Below the pieces are notes generated by a model that worked only from the letters and a program-made list of their open reading frames with translations, made no database searches and was not told the origin of the DNA. The position numbers and the translations under genes were made by a program. Positions 53,965 through 64,000 of a stretch of DNA of 64,000 nt are shown here, piece after piece (position 1 is the first letter of the stretch; each line of letters begins with the position of its first letter). Origin of the DNA: Blattamonas nauphoetae (taxonomy: Eukaryota; Preaxostyla; Oxymonadida); NCBI GenBank assembly GCA_033064195.1, contig JARBJD010000336.1:1-64000 (forward strand), read 5' to 3'.

Positions 53965-56900
53965 CAGACCTTTGAGACTGATCTCATCGATCTCAGCTTT
54001 TTTGATCTCAGAAAATAACTAGTGTTCAAATTCTCATAAAACTCGAAATATCGAAGTAAAAGACCCACTATCCGTGTTGAATTTTGTTTATAAGCACTTT
54101 CATTGAAATCTCGAGATGAATCATCCCACAATAATTCTTCTTCCCGATCCGATTGAAGAACTGGATGAATCACGCTTGTTTATCAAAAAAATTATTAATT
54201 CCACCGCGACGGATCTCATATACCATTTCTTGACGATTATTTCTCTCTTAGAATGATTTATTCAGCAGGTTTGCATTCGTTGTTCTATTGTTTATTAGTC
54301 TTCAAGATTTCTTTTCATTATATCCTTTTTCTTCTATACTTCAACATTCTTTTCCATTTTCTCTTTTCATTTCCATTTATTTCCTTATCTTTCAAATTCT
54401 CCCTTCGTTCAAGTCTGGAAACGAAATCTCTGGCCTAACTGGATGTCACTCTCTGACTCTTGTGTGCAGTGGCTCAATTTGGTGTTCGACCTTCCAAATC
54501 TGGTGTCTGTTCTCTTCCACGACTCGTATCTGTCGCTCCACTCTGTCTCCGAGTCGCTTCTGTTCAAGGTCCGGAAAGTGTTCACACTGAAGAACCAGTC
54601 TCTACAGACCCTCCTGACTGACTGTGTGCTCTCCTTTTCTGAACAATCGCACTTTTCATTTATCGTTTCCAACAGTCCTCGCTCTTCATTCTTTTCGTTG
54701 CTGATTCTGCTCTACCATACCCTCAGCAGGCAGCATTTGTGATGTGCGGTGGATCAGTCTCCACATGTCCAGCAAGTGACGCTCCATGACATGCCGAGCC
54801 GAAGACGGGTGTCGAAGATGAGCGAAGAACTGTCAAAACGGGATGGTCCCAAAAGTGGTGATATCGGACAAATTGACGAAGAAAACATCTCAGAAGACGG
54901 AGAGAGTGCAAACCACACTCGTTTTAGTGACAAGCAGGACATTTTGAGTGAGGATCTGATCCAAGTTTGTGTTGCGAACCTTCTTGTCTTCTATTAACCC
55001 TATTCGGTCTCTCTCGACTTTTCATCGTTTTTGCCTTCAATTTGTCTCTTTTCATTTTGAATTCACACTCATTTTTTTCAGGACCAGCTTCGGATGAGCG
55101 ATCTGGAATTTGGGCGATTGAGTGGCGGTCTTGTGCATTCCCGCTCCGAAAACGACGCTGAATGGGAAAGAACAGACGTACTGTCGGAACAGCGTGAGAT
55201 TGGAGCACACAGAAACATCATTCTCCACTCTTGACACCACCTCACTCACAACACTTGGCTGTCCCAGACTCACCCTCCCCACCATCCTCCCACCACTCTC
55301 TCACCGACCTCCGCTCTCCTCTGCCGCAAACCATCGACTCTTCGCATTTCGATTCTCACTCCACCTCGCCTCGTCCACTCTCACACGCACTTCACACTCC
55401 TTCTCCTTCCCAACACAAGTCTGAATCGCACTCACAATCATATTCAAACCACGGAATTCTGATCAAAATAAAAGAAGAGAGACATCTCGCGTGGAGGAAC
55501 AAGAAAACGATTTGGACGTCTCGATCGACAACGGGACGCCTCTCAAATCCATTGTGGGGACACCTGCCTATCTGTTCATGATGGAGTGTCGTGACGCGGA
55601 GAGGATGATCAGACAGGAGTTTGTGGCGTGCTTGGGAGACACACTCTTTCAGGTCGAAGGAATCACTCCGCCTGTTCTCAAATCACTCGGCGGATCCACA
55701 CTTTCCAAGAACGATGCATAGATAATGATGTCCTTTGTGATGTCGTTTGGACGCTCGGTGATTGAGAATGTGGTGATTCATGTGGACAAGGAAACAGATG
55801 CGAAGGATGAGAAGACAACTGACAAGTCACAGATTCTAACTCGAACAGAAAATCTTGTGAGTCGATTGATTTCCCGCGAGATCGACATTGGGGTGACCGC
55901 ATTCATCACTGAGACGACTCGCATGCGGAAGGAGGGGAAGGAGAAAAGGAGAAACGATGCCCAAGCGTCTTCCTCGCCTTTTGGATCGCCGCCCGTTCCC
56001 ACTCCAACGTCGATGCTCACACCCAGTCCACCATCCCCACTCTCAAAACTGACACTCCCGCCAAGCCCGTTCAACAAAAGCTTGTCTGCTTCACAATCTT
56101 TGGGAGCACTGACACCCGATCCAGTTACGCCTTCCATTCTCCTTTGGATCCAACTGTCGGAAGAACGATCGCTTCTTTCTCAGACTCGCGTTGGAAGGAC
56201 GTGTTGAGCTATCGAACGTTCCCTTCGTGTGGGAAGCTGAACGTGGCCTTGTCTCGCCCACTCCTCTCTTGCTCAGCTGGAACACTCGTCATCTCGCCAT
56301 CTTCGTTCACTGCCACCGATCAATCTCAACTCACTGTCCCTCTCGTCTGTTCTTCTCCTCTCTCCTCATCTGCCTCCAACTCAGCGACGGACCAAATGAG
56401 GATTGAAATGGAAGAAGTGGAATTCTCGAATCTGAATGTGGATGGATCAGTTGATGGGGTTGTGCAGATCGAAGGAGCTGATTCTCTCCGACTGAAGAAA
56501 GTTGACTTTTCGAACGTGAAGAACGGAGCATCCGATGCCGTTCGAATCTTCGTGATGGGAGCTGGTCCACTCTCCTTCTCTACCCGAACGCATTCGACGG
56601 AGAGACTGTGGTTGTGAGTGGAACAGAGAAGGATGGGATGTGGTGTGGCGAGGCTGATTTCCCGTGCAGAAGCCTGAACGAGGCGGACAAGCATCTGAAA
56701 CACGCACTTCCGTCGACAATGGAAGTTCAGACAGCTGCTGTCCTCCACTCAGAGCTGGATCTCACTCACGACATCACGAAAATCACATCAGGAAGCGGAG
56801 AGAAGGGCAGAGTGGATGTGTCGAGAGAAGGATGTCTCGTGAACCAAACAGACACCCCCACTCACTCTGATTCTGTGTTGTTGCATCGACCGTTCGCTGT

Positions 56901-57245
56901 TCCCCGTCTTCTTCCCGAATCGACGCCTTCTCCGTCTGATGGATGGACAGCGAGAGGTGGAATGAGCAACACGTGGCGATCGGATGGACTGAATGATTAT
57001 GCATCGAAAGCAACTTCGAGAAGAGTGCGAAATGGAGAGAAGACGTTTTTTACCCTCTTTTCAGTGTTCATTCTATCACACTACAACCATTTCGCTTTTT
57101 CAAGATTCTTATTTTGACCAATTGACACAACAATGAGACAAATATAGATACGCCTAATTAAGTCATTGATCTCAGTCCCAAAAACCGGAACTGAGATCGA
57201 TCGATCTCAGTTTCTGCTTGATCGATCTCATGTATCAAAGGTCTG
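53965..57245. mobile_element. Non-autonomous hAT element carrying host-like gene pieces, 3281 bp
   Basis: Ends CAGACCTTTGAGACTGATCT and the complement form TCAAAGGTCTG; 8 bp duplication CTCATGAT (53957-53964 and 57246-57253). Both ends carry repeated (T)GATCTCAG. The left TIR of the Polinton (around 27010) shows the uninterrupted site. The interior lacks transposase and consists of plus-strand host-like coding fragments, so it resembles a gene-capturing (Pack-type) element. Confidence 0.85.
54440..57117 (+). pseudogene. Host-like coding fragments inside the hAT derivative
   Basis: Successive open pieces on one strand: 54443-54742 (helical), 54749-54997 and 55080-55230 (acidic, separated by a probable intron), 55491-55721 (LKSIVGTPAYLFMMECRDAE), 55725-56150, then 56150-57000. 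The last part has strand-turn repeats (EVEFSNLNVDGSV, KKVDFSNVKNGAS) and a GMWCGEADFPCRSLNEADKH cap like those of beta-helix surface proteins. Frames change between pieces without clear splice sites in places, so it is called a pseudogene. Which host gene or genes it came from is unknown. Confidence 0.5.
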
Positions 57246-57923
57246 CTCATGATTTTACTAACAGGTTTGCTCTTCTTTTTTGTTCATCTCTTTATAAAAC
57301 ATATTCTCGTACCCAATCTGCGTGATCGTCCATCGTTGGTACACAAGTGTGTTTTATGACTCGAAAGACTCTTTCTCTGATGATTTGAAACAGGTTTGCT
57401 CTCTTTTTTTAGTAATCTTTTTATAAGACACACTAGTGTACCAGAATTTTCACTTCATTTTTGTCATTCACTTTTTTGGTACACCACTTCACTTTATACT
57501 CTCATTTTCATTTCATTGTCAGTTTTTTCTCATTGTCTCTCACTTTTTTCAAAAATTAAAATTTAAAATGACGTGAACAAAATTTTGATCCTCATCTTTG
57601 TTCGAGAAACTTCGTGATTCATCGATAAAATTGTATGCGTTGGTACACCACTTTGTTTTACTTTGATTTGATTCTCATTTCACCTTTTTCACTTCACCAC
57701 TCTTCGATTTGTTCTCTTAACTTTTCATAAAACACAACGGTGTACCAACAAAACGCGATCTGAAGTGATCGTCCAGATCAGTTACACCACTTCACCTTAT
57801 CGTTTCATTTCACAACTATTTGATTTCAATTCTCTTTTTTTATCAAAACAATGTAGAACACAGAACTAAAAATGTTTGATCGTCAAGATAAAAATGAACT
57901 CTCAGATCTGGTACATGAATGTG

Positions 57924-58247
57924 CAGGCCTTAGAGATTGATCTCACAGATCTCAGATCAGCCTGATCTCATATACTCTCGAAACTTTGAATTTTCATTCG
58001 ATCTTGACCATCGAAATCGCCATCTTCGAGTTCTGACGTCTATTTTCTTGAAAAAAATGAAAGATATAATCAATGGTGAGTTGAAAAAGTCAGTAAAAAT
58101 CATTCTAGACCGAGAAGAATGAGAGATTCGTGATGAAATAGACGAAACTGGAGCTCCTATTTAGGAGATTGATCTCAGACCCTCCATCAGTCTGTGAGAT
58201 CGACTGATCTCGCAACAAGCTTGATTGATCTCAGATTACTAAGGTCT
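57924..58247. mobile_element. 324-bp hAT MITE
   Basis: Ends CAGGCCTTAGAGATTGATCT and the complement form ACTAAGGTCTG; 8 bp duplication TGAATGTG (57916-57923, 58248-58255). The sister TIR at about 18175-18185 is the empty site. GATCTCA occurs at least eight times near the ends. It probably moves with the transposase encoded at 42747-44949. Confidence 0.9.
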
Positions 58248-59931
58248 GTGAATGTGTTTTATCACTTCAAACCTTGTTTCACTTCACAATTTTGATCTCA
58301 TTATTGACAATTTTGCTCTAATCTTTCATAAAACACACTGGTGTACCAAGGAAACTCAATCTGAAATGATCGGTGAGATCTGGTACATGAATGTGTTTTA
58401 TCTTTTAGTTTTCACTTCAATCACTCTTTTTTTCTCTTTGTTTGTGAAATTTTGACGAACCCGTTCATAAAGTGAAGTGGTGTACCAACGAAACACGAAG
58501 AACCAAGATCGTGTAGATCTGGTACGTCATTTCACCGTATCGTTTCATTCTCACTTCATTTACATTTTAGTACTCTAATTTTGTGAAATTTAGATGAAGA
58601 TGTTCATCAAACTCAATACTTTCCCACAATTTTCACTTTTTCCATTTCACCATTCACTATCATACTTGCCCACTTCATTGTTGCTTCTTTCACTCTCTTT
58701 TGGTCTAATTAGGTGAAAAAAATGATGAAAAATGAAGTATTGTGATGTGCTCGTGAGGTGTGAACGACGGAAAAATGGGTTGTAAAATGAGGGGAATGAA
58801 GAGGAGAGTTGAATACCTGAAATGTGAAACGTGGAAAGTGAAATGAGAGATGAAAGGGGTTGAAGTGGTTTAAGCTTAGACAAACGGTATGATGGAAAAA
58901 CACATAAAACCAACATTATGAAAAAAGGAGCGAACCAAAACGTTAGCAAATTCAAGAGAACCCTTCTCGGAAGGTCCAAAAGAACCTCCGGTGGGTGAAA
59001 ACGCGAGCAAAAAAGTTTGAAGTGATCAAAAGTGTGAAAATGAGGTGCAAAAAAGGTGCGTGCAAAAAAAGACGACTATGAAGGTGAGGTGATCGGGAAC
59101 CTAGGAAAAGCGTCGGAAGGACGCAAATGTGAAGATTTTGAAAAATCTAACGTAAAAAACGAAAACTGACGAAAAAAGTGGTGAAAGATGACGTGAAAAA
59201 GTGAGGTTGAAAAGTGTCACCAAAAGGCGACTCCGAGCGAAATGAAGTGTAAAAACGTAAAAAGGAGGAAAAAGTGATCCTAAAAAGTGATGTCCTGAAA
59301 GCGCATACATTTTTTTAAAAATCGGAGAAACTCGAAAAATGGAATGTGGGTTGATCAAGAAAAATCCCGATCCGGCCTTGATCTAACCAAAAATTCCAAA
59401 AGTGGTTTTTATCGCGAATTTCACCTTCTGAAATCGATTTTGTAATTTTAGAAGGTGTTTGAGGTGTGTTTGAGCCATATAGCAGCAGTTTTAAGCAAGT
59501 TCTGAAAATCAACTTTTTCGACCTTTTTTCGACCACAGTTCGGTACGTAGCTCCACGAATTCTCAACCGATTTTCATCGGGATTGTTTTGATCGATGACT
59601 CACATCGTCCCCGACATTTTAGAATTGTTTTCGATTTTTTTTCGAAGTGGTTCTCAAGTTGGATTCACTTTGTTCGAGTTCAAAAGTGAAAAAACATCGA
59701 AAAAAGTGACAACATTTTTGGAATATGACAAAAATTTGCTTCAGAATTGACGCTTAAAATGAGGTCAAAATATTGGACATATTTTTGGAATTTAGGTCAA
59801 ATATTGGCATCATTGAAATGGCCTAAATTCCTTTTAATACAAGATTTAGAAATGGTCAATCGGAATTGACTTTTCGTTTCTGATTTCAACGACTATTTCA
59901 ATCTGGTTCCCAAATCGTCTACTATACTACT

Positions 59932-61691
59932 TTTCGCATCTTTCAACATTCTTCCATCCCAAAGATCGAAGTCTCCACCAATCCCATTCGACCAGTATCC
60001 ACACATGAACTGTGTGGCATCTTCAGGAAGTGGATGTCTGAGGAAGCCAAGCACTGAAAAGATGAGAAGAGAGAAGAACACACGCACATCCACGAAGTCG
60101 TTTTCACTTGCTCTGATTCTGAGTTCCCACTCTCCTTCGTCGATCGGAAAAGTGAAAGCTGTTCTCCATCCGTCTTCCAGATCGACGATTTGTGTGAGAC
60201 AGGTTGGAGCGAGTTTGTGTGCAGTTCTGTCGAGTGTTTGGATGGATTCAGTTCCGACCCAAATCGGAAGATCGGCCAGCTGCTGCTTCACCTCGTTGGT
60301 GGGTGTTCTCATCATCACTCTCATCCGCTCCATCTTCTCAGCCATCTCTTTCATCTCTCTCAAACACTTCTCCTTCAATTCATTCGCCACTCTTCGTTCT
60401 TCGTTTGTTTTCTTCACTTCATCAGCCATCTTCTCTTTGTCTCGTTGTGCTTGTTCGTTCGCTTCTTCTACTTTCCTCAGCTTTGCCTCTGCCGTTTTCT
60501 TCTCTCGTTCTGCCTTTCTCTTCTCATTTTTCATCTTCGCTTTCTCTTTTTGAGCCGCCTCTCGCCTCGCCTGTTCCTCGTCTTTCAGTTTCCACATTCC
60601 TTCAAGTGTGTTCACAATGCATCGGAACGACTTCGAGAGACGCAGCTGGCGACACGTTATTCGAGATTCTGCGCTCTGATCCAAAATTAATGAGGAAGAG
60701 AGATGGAGGGATGAAGAATTGGGAGAGGAAGGCACACGGTGTCCATCATTCGCATCAGCAGCGCTCGCTCTTTCTCTCCGCATGAATTCGGAATATTGGT
60801 CGCTTCGAACGATGCAATGTCTTTCATCATTTTGATTGGATTCTCCGATTTGAACGGCGGCTCTCCGAACAGCAGCCAAAACAGAACCACTCCCAGCGAC
60901 CACACATCTGCCGAACACGTCGCTTTTCCTGTCTCCGATGCCATCCGCTCCGGTGACACGTACATCAGCGTTATCGACGAGCGGGTGCTGGTCACAGATT
61001 CCGATTCGGCCGCTCCGAAATCACCTGTTTGAGAAAACGATGAGAAGGAGGAGAAATAACAATGAAAAAAGAGACTAACAGAGTTTAGCGTGGCCATCAG
61101 CGTCGATCAGAATGTTCTCCATTTTCACATCACCATGCGCTGTCTTCCCATCGGCGTGACTGTGCATCAATTCCAGAGCTGACGCAATATCCTCCATCAC
61201 TCGATAAACATCCTGAAACAATCAACACAATCACAAATGGATGACAATCAATAGAAAAACAAGACAGATTGGGAAAGAAAAGATGAAGAAAACACAATTC
61301 ACGAACACACTTCTCGAGCCATCAGAACTTTCCGTTCTGTCAAATCTTTCACTATTTCTGCAAGTGACTTTCCTCCCAGTTCCATCACCATCACTTTCGT
61401 GTTGTCCATCGTCACCACTTCCTTCAGTTTGATGATTCGAGCATGATTGAATCTTCGCAGCCTTCCAACTTCTCGGTCGAACCGCTCAATGTCTTTTTCT
61501 GTCAGACACTGCACGATCTTGCCTGCATAGTGCGTGGTACTCGATTTTTCAATCAGTTCCCCTACCGTCCCAAAGCCACCAGAGTTGATGATCCGGACAC
61601 ATGAATCTGAACAATAACCACAATCGAAATGCATATATGAAGAACAGAAACATGACACACATCCTTCGGGGACTTTGATTAAGTCAGCCAT
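59932..61691 (-). pseudogene. 5' half of a host protein kinase with coiled coil and SPRY-like domain, cut by Polinton B
   Basis: Six exons: 61691-61661, 61606-61311, 61212-61080, 61024-60738, 60675-60084, 60053-59932; introns of 54, 98, 55, 62 and 30 nt, all GT-AG. Splicing yields GYSCVRIINSGGFGTVGELI (Gly-rich loop), AGK (ATP lysine), HGDVKMENIL (catalytic loop, Gly in place of the usual Arg), CDFG and VSPERMAS with DVWSLGVVLFW: a complete Ser/Thr kinase. A 130-residue coiled coil follows (EEQARREAAQKEKAKMKNEK), then a SPRY-like domain that stops at GGDFDLWDGRMLKDAK, where the Polinton inserted. The remainder is at 19837-20736. It would have been active before insertion. Confidence 0.8.
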
Positions 61692-62735
61692 GTTCGATGA
61701 TCGAACCGAATAAAAGGGTTCAAAGACCGATCAACCCGCCTCAAAATTGTTGGGACTCCTCACTTTGGTAGAAGTGCTTTCGGTATTTAATTTTCGTGCT
61801 GACTCATTCACACCGCGTTTTAAGTAGGAATTTGTACTCGATTGTCGATGCTCCGTGTCTGAATGCTCACTCTCCATCGTGATCGCTTTGGGTGTCAGAA
61901 TGCCATTTACTGTCAGAAGGGTCGCAGTCGCCATTTGGGATTTCGGGAGGAGGATGCAGCGGGTCGTCGATTTCAATTCTGTCGTCGAAGTACTCAGGCT
62001 CGAGTGAAAGAGTTATGTAGCTGCCTCCTTCGACAAGCCTCACTCTGCCATCCAAACAAGAGCCAACACATCAGGACCTCTCGACGGACACTTTTGACAC
62101 TTCGATGAATGTTAAGAGGAAGGGAAAGTGTTGCTCGCCTGCTGACGATGGAGGGATTCTCGGATACGCTGGAGCAGCTGATACTGACCGGCAAGACAGA
62201 AAACAACGGATACAATGTTGTGGATTATTCGATCTCATTGTCCAACTTGTTTGGAGAGGACTGTCGAAAACGATAGCAGAAGCGACACAGAATCAAATGA
62301 CGATTCTCGCGCCGAACGCGGTCCACTCTCTTTGTTTGAACATCCAACGTGTATCATCTTCATATTTTTGCACTTCCACAGTTATTTACCAACTTTTCAG
62401 ATTTATATCTTCCTGAACATCTTTCCAACAGCCACTCCATCGACGACCTCCCGTCTTCACGTCTTTGATCGGTCGACAGTTTCAACACAATGTCCAGCTC
62501 TCAAAGTGTCACTCTTTTCGAATGCCAACCATCTTTGCATCTGCAGACGAGCAGCAATGAACGGATCAAACCAACAATCGAACCGTCGCACCTGGACTTG
62601 TCAATAGCATCACCGAAGTGTGCAGTTGCATCAGCACTTGCACAACCACTCTTACTCGTTGTGACCGACAGGAATGGACAGCAATGAACGATGCCAGCCG
62701 ATGCCCACTCATCTTCTTCACTTCACCCAGCCAAC
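61692..62735. other. Host upstream region with short coding-like relics
   Basis: About 62140-62290 plus reads DTLEQLILTGKTENNGYNVV then DYSISLSNLFGEDC, and about 62400-62460 reads LPEHLSNSHSIDDLPSSRL after an AG acceptor-like site (TTTTCAG at 62394-62400). These look like exons of a decayed gene. Minus strand 61867-62055 is acidic and low-complexity. No promoter of the kinase gene could be defined. Confidence 0.35.
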
Positions 62736-63931
62736 CATTCAACGACTCCACTCTCCTCAAATGATGCAGAAGATGCACACGAAGCGGGAAGAAGCACACA
62801 AACACGCGAAAGTCGACTCTTCGGACAGAAATGGATTCGACCATCAGATGTTGAAATGAAGCTGGATGGATGTGCCTCGCGGATCAAAAATAACAATTGT
62901 GACGGAAATACCATTGGAAGGAAGGAACCATTGGAATGGCTGAATTGTGAAGCACTCCATCCATTCTTTCTGTTCATTAACACATCTTTCAATTATTTCT
63001 TGTTCAAGACACATTTGCTCTGTCTTGATCAATTTTTGTTCTTTCGCGTGAGACCTACTCTCCTTCTGCGGACTCAAGGAGTATAAGAGTCAACATGTGA
63101 CATGAAATGGGATCTGATGGGCAGGATCATTACTGTTGTCCAACACTCAGACTCTATGAAACTACGTCCAACTTTCATTGATCTTAGCCTCCATCGTGTG
63201 TCGTCTGTCGATTCAGAGAGACTGGTTAACCTCTCCCCATCGTCGCAACAAGAGTCGTCAACAGATTCGAGATGTAATGCCACTACTCGCGTTCCAGCCC
63301 CTCTTATTGCTCTCCCACCTCTTCGATTCACATACAGATCCCATTTCGTCATTACTGGCACCACTATCACTCGTTCGGAAGTTGATCTCGATGGTTTTGG
63401 ATTCGCTGGCCCCAGCTCAGCGCTTCTTCGAAATCTGATCACCTCCTGAATTGTCACAATATCGATCACAATTCAGTGTCTGGCCAGAATAAATTGTTTG
63501 TCTTTCGTCTTCTTTCTCGTTGTCAGCCTCCACTGGAGAAATCATCCTTGGTGTTCTCGACTCATCCACACCTGTCCCCAAATTGGGTGTACTCCTTGGA
63601 TGGGATGTTAAGGGTGTGTTTCACTCTTTTTCACCTCTCCAGATTCTGTCGCGTTTGATTCATCGATAGGGAATCTCTGGCGCAACACGCCATTCACCCG
63701 ACGCACACCTCAATTTGAATTCTGCCATATCTTTTTGAAGGAAGGAAATTGTGTGCGGATGGAGGTGGGCATGGAATCAAATCCTCGAACAGTCCGATTC
63801 TTTGTGAATGGAGAAAGTGGACGCTTGTTAGTGACTGGCTTTCCCTCATCTGTCAGAATCGGAGTTTACCTTTTTGTATTCGTTCTCTTCTCAGTTCACT
63901 GTTTATGGTCAAGGAACATCTTTCCGAATCG
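62735..63931 (+). pseudogene. SPRY-domain gene copy 2, 3' end replaced
   Basis: Collinear with 11490-12420. SPRY coding begins around 63290 (TTITRSEVDLDGFGFAGPSS) and continues GEIILGVLDSSTPVPKLGVL, a 29 nt intron at 63614-63642, DSVAFDSSIGNLWRNTPFTR, CVRMEVGMESNPRTVRFFVN, a 31 nt intron at 63864-63894, then FTVYGQGTSFR. The second half is open, unlike the copy at 12 kb. The frame breaks near 63450-63530. The match to the sister copy ends at about 63926, where an inverted SPRY fragment follows. Confidence 0.55.
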
Positions 63932-64000
63932 TCCACAAACAGTCGAGCTTCTCTTTTCCTCATGTTCACCCGAATCGCTGCTGTCTGACCAATTCGATCA
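63926..64000 (-). pseudogene. Inverted fragment of another SPRY gene
   Basis: The complement matches 19875-19950 closely (FVDDSE and RVNMR coding region). Joined head-on to the preceding SPRY fragment, so this is a rearrangement junction; it continues beyond the window. Confidence 0.6.

Larger units (their letters stand above)
26476..59931. mobile_element. Polinton/Maverick copy B, broken by nested insertions
   Basis: Second Polinton, mirror-oriented to copy A. With the displaced TIR part (18034-19836) and without inserted elements it is about 21.2 kb, normal for the family. Right end ACTACT at 59931, 6 bp target duplication TTTCGC, TIRs of about 2.9 kb that are nearly identical, so insertion was evolutionarily recent. 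Parts from right to left: TIR with module gene, protein-primed DNA polymerase B, rve integrase, 119-residue protein, ATPase, 320-residue protein, 195-residue protein, two MAPG proteins, two capsid-like proteins, 136-residue protein, fibre. It is broken: eight insertions plus a few smaller breaks. Confidence 0.9.
53363..59931. repeat. Right TIR of Polinton B, with two insertions
   Basis: Net length about 2.95 kb after removing 53965-57245 and 57924-58247. The inner part matches 26476-27606 inverted; the outer part matches 18034-19836 directly because that piece has been flipped. It ends ACTACT at 59931, followed by TTTCGC. It also preserves the empty target site of the TTACCCTGAGC copy 2 element at about 57774-57782. 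Confidence 0.85.

Noticed and set aside
18034-59931. 18034-19836 and 57781-59931 as a simple direct segmental duplication
   Set aside because: The ends are Polinton termini with complementary 6 bp flanks, and the swapped 8 bp duplications show an inverted TIR instead.
1-64000. tRNA, rRNA or other structural RNA genes
   Set aside because: None recognised by eye; a covariance-model search would be needed to exclude small ones.

Overview
The window is eukaryotic protist DNA. Genes are interrupted by very short GT-AG introns (29 to 98 nt), and TAA, TAG and TGA all act as stops. Host genes belong to repeated families: protein kinases with SPRY-like domains, and beta-helix-like proteins. Transposons are dense and nested. 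A free-living metamonad such as an oxymonad fits, but that is an inference from style, not from a marker gene.

Layout. 1-10607 is one end of a Polinton (copy A): packaging ATPase, a rightward row of virion genes, an S74-type fibre gene, then a 2.7 kb terminal inverted repeat (TIR) carrying a small gene. 10608-14547 is host DNA with decayed SPRY gene pieces, a 594 bp MITE (10831-11424) and little else that can be read. 14548-18033 and 23350-26475 are two nearly identical 'TTACCCTGAGC' transposons in opposite orientation, each carrying a piece of a host-like gene. Between them, 18034-23349 is an inverted segment. 26476-59931 is the body of a second Polinton (copy B), riddled with later insertions. 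59932-61691 is the 5' half of a host kinase gene, and 61692-64000 is host DNA with SPRY gene remnants.

Key reconstruction. Copy B ends in ATACTACT and is followed by TTTCGC. The matching outer TIR sits at 18034-19836 in the wrong orientation and is followed by GCGAAA, the complement of TTTCGC. The two inverted TTACCCTGAGC elements have 8 bp target duplications that match only if their inner flanks are exchanged (TCGATGAA and CTGATCTG). Recombination between them therefore inverted 18034-23349. Undoing it restores a Polinton of about 21.2 kb net, with 2.9 kb TIRs and a 6 bp target duplication. It sits inside a kinase/SPRY gene whose 3' half is now at 19837-20736.

Copy B afterwards received at least eight insertions. 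They are one TTACCCTGAGC element, a TCA-flanked MITE, a pogo-like element with a 33 nt intron, a 5.65 kb hAT element inside the integrase gene, two TA-flanked palindromes in the polymerase gene, a 3.28 kb hAT derivative carrying host-like fragments, and a 324 bp hAT MITE. Both Polintons are treated here as fossils. Copy B is broken (eight insertions plus a few smaller breaks); copy A is cut by the window edge and its visible genes are largely open.

Shared biology. Nearly every Polinton gene starts just after a T-rich box close to TTTTTTATTTTTGTA, which looks like an element-specific promoter. Two adjacent capsid-like proteins are paralogues of each other. No adenain-type protease was recognised.
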